DNA of 64,000 nucleotides from assembly GCA_000320545.1 (NCBI GenBank), contig ADNK01002058.1, positions 40,001 to 104,000 on the forward strand, given 5' to 3'. Both the position numbers and the translations under genes were made by a program. Positions 58,010-64,000 of this stretch are shown here, piece after piece. How positions within the stretch are numbered: the first letter of the stretch is position 1; every line of letters starts with the position of its first letter. This DNA comes from Bigelowiella natans CCMP2755. Taxonomy: Eukaryota > Cercozoa > Chlorarachniophyceae. Under the pieces are notes generated by a model that saw only the letters and a list, made by a program, of their open reading frames with translations, did no database searches and was not told the origin of the DNA.

Positions 58010-60394
58010 CTACTCACCAGCATCTTTCTTCTTCGCGATGAATGATTTGACTCCATCAGTTACCTGAGAGCAAGTTGGCTGTCATGAAAAAGATAGATGA
58101 AATGCTCTCGTACACCGACCTCTTTGTGCAAAACCGGGTTACACGCCTTGGAGTTTTCCAGATACATGTGATGCCCCTGCGGAGTTTGTTCGAAACGCTC
58201 ATAATAGAACACATAGTATACTGAAATTCATACACACGCACCCCTTTGGGAATAATGTAAGGCTTCGAGACGTATTTAGACATCTCTGAATCTACAGAGA
58301 ACTGATGTGCTGCGGTAGGGTCCATCCAGTCATTTTTTCCATATATGAAGACCGTAGGAATCTAACGAGCAAATCGCAACACTAAAAACGACGACATGAC
58401 GTCGACATGTCGACGATGTAACAACAATATTTCTCTCTTGCTTTTTATGATCGGAATCGCTCACGGCACCTTCAAATAAGATTTTATGCGGTTTAGAAGA
58501 GGTACTCGAGCCCAGGCCCCAAACTGAATCGTAACCGCAGCATTGTCATTAATTTGTGTGTTAGAAAGGCGATAATGATAGTATACATTTGTCAAAGTAG
58601 TGCTGTTATAACCAACTAAACTTACTTTCAGAATGGTGCTGATACAGTCTTCCCCAGATCTAGGAAGAATTGTGATGGAATGCAGGTATCTGCCGATGTA
58701 TGCATGATGACAGAGATGAGGCGTCGAAAACTCAACTCCGATCTTAGATTCAATATTTCTCACTCAAATTACCCGGCAATGCTCTTTTTGGATTCGGCAT
58801 CAAAGTCCGTGTGCTACATAAAGAAAATAAAAAATAAAGCGACCTTCTGCGCAAAACTTCCTGGACATTGTTTTAACCTTGAACCTCCGCTCAACGATAG
58901 AGGATGTAAACCATCGTGAAGCCCCAATCCACCCGAAATTGCGAACCAGCTGATGGAAGGTATACAAATCAAGTTTGTTATTATCATGCGTGCTGTTCCT
59001 TCCTCCTCCTCCTCCTCCTCACTTGTTGCGGGGTTGTGCCTCCCTCCCACAAGCTCTTTGCCCATCTTAGGCGCCAGTCGCCATCCATTCGTTCTTGAAA
59101 TCGACGCTGCTTGTCCGGAGGTACTTCCGGCACACCAACAGGTGACAACAAGATTAACTTTATCAATTTCTCTGGATTTTGCAAACCTATTACGAGCATG
59201 AACCACCCAATGAGTCGTCGAGATGATGTTCGTGATTATTCGCAGTTCTTTTTCGGGTGGGAACATGTTGTTTTGTGATGGTGTACAGTAGCTGCTCGCC
59301 AAATATCCCCCCAACGAGTGGCCAATCAAGATCATTTCTCCTATGCCGACATTCTGAAAAATAAATATACAAGTAAAAGTATTGCAGCTAATCACCGTCA
59401 ATCCCTTCTTCATTCTCCCCGAAAGCTCGAATATAAACAAGTGAGATCTTCTTCTCTTGTCATATTCATTTTGTTGGTTACCTTACGCCATTCTTCAAAC
59501 GGCTTTAAGAAAAAATCCTCCGCATCTTTCACGGCCTTCTTTTCCTCCGCTGAAGCGTTCCATATATCCACCTTCTTCAAATCTGCTTGCTGGGCCTTGG
59601 CGCCGGTGATCGTGCCTTTGTTTTGGCGACTACTTGCCCCTCCATCACGGATGACATCCGATATTGGGAACGGCACTCGGGAGGATCTTCCCATTCTGTT
59701 TCAAAGCAGGAACAGGAGCAGCATGGTCAGGAAGCTGTGATTTGACGTATGGTATAATAGTATAGATAAACACCATAAATTGCTCACCCGATCCAGTCAA
59801 TCGCATATAGTCTAGTGCCAGGTATGTTGGCTAAAGTGTCCAGATTTTGGTAGAATATACCCAATCCAGCGCCATAACCATGTGCAAGTACGATCTAACA
59901 CAACAATTGGGATGGTGATGTTTGCTGTCGCAGCGAGCACAAGTTTGTTTTGCCTAACAGGAATATCGTCGGCCTTCGAATCTGCAGCCTCAAATACCAA
60001 AGTGTTCATGTACCTACACACATAGCAACACCGACTCTCATTGATTGACAACAAACCAAATTGATATGGTGGACGCAGGTAACACACATCGGCTTTCCTT
60101 CGACGTCCATTCCGCATTCGACCCAAACGGACTTATACGGAGTCTTGACGCTTTCTAGAATCTAAGATACATTAGATTTAGTTCGAATTCTCGGAATACT
60201 CCCTCCTCCATCACCTTTTGCTCGTCCAACTGTGCCTGTTCCTCTTTCGTGGGGTACCATTTTTGAGCTGCGGTTGAGATGCATTCCTGCTCGAAGACTT
60301 TTTTTCTGGTGATATCATCCTTCTTCTCGTCTTTATCAACGCCATTGACGGTTCCTGCGCCATTTCTTGGTGCGTCCTTCTGTACGGAAGCCAT
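58010..60394 (-). CDS. Alpha/beta hydrolase of the ABHD4/ABHD5 type
   Basis: Exons: 60200..60394, 60088..60161, 59959..60013, 59788..59894, 59482..59695, 59287..59353, 59023..59186, 58844..58949, one near 58824-58783 (HTDFDAESKKSIAG, phase link uncertain), 58626..58689, 58470..58523, 58242..58361, 58120..58176 and 58010..58063. Motifs: IVLAHGYGAGLGIFYQNLD (oxyanion loop), GMGRSSRVPF, nucleophile elbow ILIGHSLGGYLASSY, LILLSPVGVPE, PRSGEDCISTIL, FIYGKNDWMDP with the acid, and GHHMYLEN with the histidine. The nucleophile is serine, as in ABHD4, whereas ABHD5/CGI-58 has asparagine, so this should be an active lipase-type enzyme acting on phospholipids or N-acyl lipids. Start ATG at 60394. An intron of 38 bp (60162..60199) is supported by phase and homology. 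Confidence 0.9.
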
Positions 60395-60690
60395 CGTGGC
60401 GTGTAAACGAAGTCTTCTTAGTGCCGGCGGAACCCTGGACAGGGCACGTGCAACGCTGCTGGTGGCACGTATGTTTGCGGATTCTGCCCAAAACTTTCAG
60501 TCGTAGGTGGGTAAAAGCATCGAATTAATCGAAAATTCGAGGAACGAAACATTTAGGATTTTCCGTCTTGAGACATCACATTTGGGCTGGCATACCTCGA
60601 ATTTAGCCTGCAAATGTGTCGGATCGAGACGAGAAAAAAACTCACCACCCCAGATCATGATTGCAAGATGTGTGCCAATTGATGTGTGGT

Positions 60691-60724
<34 letters not shown>

Positions 60725-61767
60725 CTAGCTAGACAAGCATGCCAGCATGCCAGAATTGCCATCTAGCTAGATCCATCGATGGCATTCGATTGCCAGATTG
60801 TGGCATCACACATCCGTCTCACACGCACGCAAGTTCAAAACACGTGATTGAAGAGTGTGTGTGACAAAATCATTGGATTTTTCAATGATTTGCACAAACT
60901 AGCAAAAATTGTGCTTGTGTGTGCGCACGTGCATGCTAGCTGGCATGTCGTCTGTGTATCTAGACGTCTAGTCAGTCTGCAGATGTGTCAAATGCGAGTC
61001 AACGAAGTGACATTGAACAGAGAAATCTCCAAATCTCCATTGGACATGACTAGATGCATGCCTTTGCGGCGCATATTATGCATGGAATGGATGCCAACTA
61101 GCTAATATGGACAAGTGTGTCTCACATGCCAGCATGTGTCTCTCTAGCTAGCTAGCTCTGCAAATGGGCATGACAGTGGAAAGCCAAACAAACAGATGTG
61201 ACCTGACTAGCTGAGCTGATGAGTGCTGTAGCCGCAGCATTTGCAACAGCTACGATGCATTGGGATGACAATTGAAAAGATTTCATCAATTCTTTGTATC
61301 CATCTCATGCGTAACAAGACAGCGTGACAACGTAATGAGAACGGACAGATGCAATGAAATGATTGTATTTTTTCAATGGCATCCTAATGTAGCCATGCAG
61401 AACAGCGGCTACAGCGTCAAAAATCCGTCTCACATGCTAGCATGTGCACATGTACATGCATGACGATGTAAAAGCTGTAGTACATGTTCAGTGTACACCA
61501 TGTCTATTGTAACACTCGGCGAGTGATCTATATAATGATAGTAATTTGTGTTTGTTAAGTGTGACATCTATGTCAGTACATAGCTAGCTCAGTAGTCATC
61601 ATGCATAAAATGTGTGTAAGCCAAGCACCACTTGTAAGTTTAATGCAATCCGTATTTATTTTCAACAGAGTAATACTTATTAAGGACAAGCACTTAAATA
61701 TAAAGGGTAATACTTATTAAGGACGAGCACTTATATGTATAGGGTAGCTCAGCAGAAAGTTATTTTC
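60395..61767. other. Intergenic region; right part of the 3'-spacer type
   Basis: 60395 to about 60690 is promoter-side DNA of the hydrolase; a (CA)n tract lies at 60691-60724. From about 60725 to 61660 the sequence is the clearest example of the palindrome-rich type: CTAGCTAG, GCATGCCAGCATGCC, TAGCTAGCTAG and TGCTAGCATG. It ends in a 37-bp tandem duplication next to the stop of the oxidoreductase. No gene. Confidence 0.5.
61671..61744. repeat. 37-bp tandem duplication beside a stop codon
   Basis: Units 61671..61707 and 61708..61744 both begin TAATACTTATTAAGGAC and differ at a few positions near their ends (for example ACAAGCACTTAAATATAA against ACGAGCACTTATATGTAT). They are 23 bp beyond the oxidoreductase stop, thus in its 3' UTR or terminator region. 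Confidence 0.85.
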
Positions 61768-62219
61768 TCATGAGCTACGGATTTCAAAGGTGCAGCCAGT
61801 TGCCACAAGTCTATCGAGTAGTCCTGCTCCCAAACAAGCAGCAGTGGTCCATACTCCACCATCTTGAATTCTGAGCTTATCATTTTCCAACGCGAGCATC
61901 AAACCGGACTCAACAAGCATTCTGCCCGTATCTGCATACCTGAATAAACGTATGGAAGCTGAGTTATTCCAACAACACAGTGATGACATGTTGGATGTAG
62001 CATTAGTATGCGTTCATGAGGCTGCTACTCCAGTAGCATTATATACCCTGGATCTTTGTAGAATCCCAGGACTGAATGCACCTTGGCCCCCTTCTCCCCT
62101 GTTCCAACTGCGGCGACCTTGAGATATCTGAAGAAAAAGAAGAAGAAAACTTAAAAGAAGAAGAATCCCAAGACCGTCACAATATCTGTGAAAATGAATA
62201 AGCTCATGGATTATATATG

Positions 62220-62264
<45 letters not shown>

Positions 62265-63996
62265 AGTTCTCCTCCGGCACACCCAACTACCCACCCTTTG
62301 TCATGGTCTCCACCAGAGCCTTGTCCAGGTTTCGGAAGAATAATCTCTCGGAAGATGTATCCAAGAATGGGGTTGAAAGCCGCAACAGCGAGCAAAATAG
62401 TGGAGAAACTAGCTACAAAAGCCGCCATAAATGAAGGATGGGTCATTCCCTCGCAGTACCTACAGATCAAGGAGGGAAGGAGGAGGATGATGACCAAATA
62501 ATAAGCTTGTAACAGAAGAGAGAAGCGCGATGAATCGTCGTCATCTTACTGGATGGATTTTCCATATTCACAAAGGATATTGGAACGCTGAACGAGCTTT
62601 CCATTCATATCGGCCATGAGAAAGAGACCAGTCCACTCATTAGAAACATTGCTCCAACTGACGAATTTGATGTTACTGAGCTTGCATTTGTAGCTGTCGC
62701 AACGTTTGCCGTCTTTGTCTGCAAGCCACGGGTTGAACCCAAAGGGGGGTCTCGGGAGCGGATTTTGAATCAAATTGAAGATCGTTTCGATCGTTCCACC
62801 ACTGATGTTTCCTTAGCGATATATCATGGTTTATCAGGACAAGGAAGGTAGAAGGAAGGAAGAAGAAAGAAGGAAGAGGGGAAGGAGGGAGAACGTATCG
62901 CAGCAGGAGCATCCAACAGCATCCTACATAAACCCGGTACTACAAACCCCGTTGCTTGCTTTCATGCTTGGGATGACTACCTCGAATCTCATCCACGATC
63001 TCAATTTTCTTGAGGTCTTGATTGTGCTTCTCCTTAAGGCGTAACGCGTGCTGCTGCACGGTCAGATCCCACGGAATACAATCGTGAGCACAAAAGTTGA
63101 CGATTCGAGACCCTGAAGCTTTGGCCGTTGGAGTGACTCGCGCAATGATGTGTTTTACCCAATCAGCTTCACCGGTAGTATCAACCTTCAATGAATGCAA
63201 AATTGGTGAGAGGTAGAGGGGAAACGGTCCAATGAGAAGGAAGAAGGGTGAAGGCACAGGATGATAATAATAGTCTGATAGCTTGTTAGATTACTTACGT
63301 AGTCGGTTCCGCAGGAAGCACACATGCCAACAAGCCTGCTGCCGTACTTCGCAAAAGGACCAACTGCACTTGCTACCACCATCGTTCTCTTCACCTACGT
63401 AATTATTACGCTGATGAAGTGGTGAATGAGGATCAGCAACTGAACGATAGAAAGATACTGATGATGATGATGATCATTTCGCATACCATTGCCTCGAGAG
63501 CCTTTGAATCGGACGAATCAGCAACAATAATCGAAAGAGAACTATTCCCTTCTTCAATTTGTACGAGCTCCTCCTTAACCTTTTCCAGCTTCTTCGGGTT
63601 TCTGCAGGTTTTTCGTATGATTTTTTTACCATTGAATTATGCACAAGAAGGCATCTGGCTTACCTTCCTGCAATAGCCCACCGAACATCTTTTCCAGCAT
63701 ACTGTTTTGCCGCATATCTTTCATGAAAAATAAAATGGCTTAAACTCATGTGAAACAGTTATCGGTACTGTTCGAAACTACTACCTTGCTGCCAATTTTC
63801 CTGTGTAGCCTGTCGCTCCATAGATGACCAAATGAAACTCGCGCTCATTCTTCTTCTTCAATCCCTTTTTCAGATGGCCCTTAACGTCATCTTTTTCTTC
63901 ATCAAAGAACACAGGTTCCTTTGCCTTCCCCGTCTTTTTGAAGAGCAGGAACAAAAAGGTGGTTGGGATTATGATGACAATGAAGAGTGGAAGCAC
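61768..63996 (-). CDS. SCCPDH: Saccharopine dehydrogenase-like oxidoreductase (5' end at window edge)
   Basis: Exons read from the 3' end: 61768..61939, 62047..62127, 62295..62459, 62550..62801, 62981..63185, 63299..63394, 63487..63601, 63664..63717 and 63785..63996 or beyond. A small exon between 62981 and 62801 is likely missing, as the phase does not close. The N-terminus starts with an apolar segment (FIVIIIPTTFLFLLF) and leads to the Rossmann fold LVIYGATGYTGKLAA, VRWAIAGR, NPKKLEKV, VVASAVGPFAKYG and CGTDYVDTTGEADWV, the SCCPDH signature. The C-terminal half has an apolar stretch (FSTILLAVAAFNPILGYIF) and YKDPGYADTGRMLVESGL. Animal SCCPDH is a membrane or lipid-droplet protein of uncertain reaction. 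No ATG is seen inside the window for the 5' end, so the gene continues to the right. Confidence 0.88.
62224..62261. repeat. (TA)n microsatellite
   Basis: About 18 AT units in the intron between oxidoreductase exons 62295..62459 and 62047..62127. Similar AT runs lie at 14012-14040, 16692-16722 and 48566-48600, also intronic. Confidence 0.95.
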
Positions 63997-64000
63997 TAGG

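Noticed and set aside
60725-61660. tRNA or other structured RNA gene in palindrome-rich spacer
   Set aside because: Many short palindromes, but no cloverleaf with an acceptor stem, T-loop GTTCRA and anticodon arm could be laid out.

Overview
This is eukaryotic nuclear DNA. Almost every gene is split by short GT-AG introns, mostly about 60-300 bp, and exon phases match across most junctions I worked out by hand. There are no operons, Shine-Dalgarno sites, insertion sequences or CRISPR arrays. Gene content (class II photolyase, ADAT3, ACSF3-type synthetase, sirtuin, SNF2 helicase, and proteins of flagellar type with SHIPPO repeats) fits a free-living, probably flagellated protist. Intron density and length would suit an alga such as a chlorarachniophyte or cryptophyte, but that is a guess; no plastid gene proves it.

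Layout, left to right: small heat shock protein (+, 1416-2114) with a heat shock element upstream; a Sel1-repeat/AT-hook gene (-, 2475-4875); a C2H2 zinc-finger gene (-, 5105-6457 plus unresolved 5' end); a phytanoyl-CoA dioxygenase-like enzyme with a C-terminal CUE-like domain (+, 7274-9018); a divergent class II photolyase (-, 9746-13005); an ACSF3-type malonyl-CoA synthetase (+, 13448-17146); an aldo-keto reductase (-, 17842-18972); an endonuclease/exonuclease/phosphatase protein (+, 19883-22846); an armadillo-like plus EF-hand protein (-, 23512-27568); a SHIPPO/STPGR-repeat protein (+, 28642-30053); an atypical sirtuin with KOW and UBP-type zinc finger (-, 31082-32805); a PPR-like protein with a RanBP2 zinc finger (+, 33326-37570); an MFS transporter (-, 38431-41266); a small basic protein (+, 41731-42385); a PDZ-SNF2 helicase of Rad5/Rad16 type (-, 43087-48905 and perhaps further); a sulfotransferase (-, 53002-54870); ADAT3 (+, 55882-57400); an ABHD4/5-type hydrolase (-, 58010-60394); and a saccharopine-dehydrogenase-like oxidoreductase (-, 61768 to the window edge).

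Two sorts of spacer stand out. Genes alternate strand almost perfectly, so most neighbours are divergent pairs sharing 260-1000 bp of 5' DNA or convergent pairs separated by 0.6-1.0 kb. The 3' spacers have a shared character: rich in GCATGC, GCTAGC, TGCATG and CATG words and almost free of microsatellites. Microsatellites (GA, CA, AT, GAT, GGA and others) instead sit in introns, near 5' ends and in a few serine-tract coding segments. The 3'-spacer class is the best candidate here for something not yet described. The genes are unrelated housekeeping and accessory functions and do not form one pathway.
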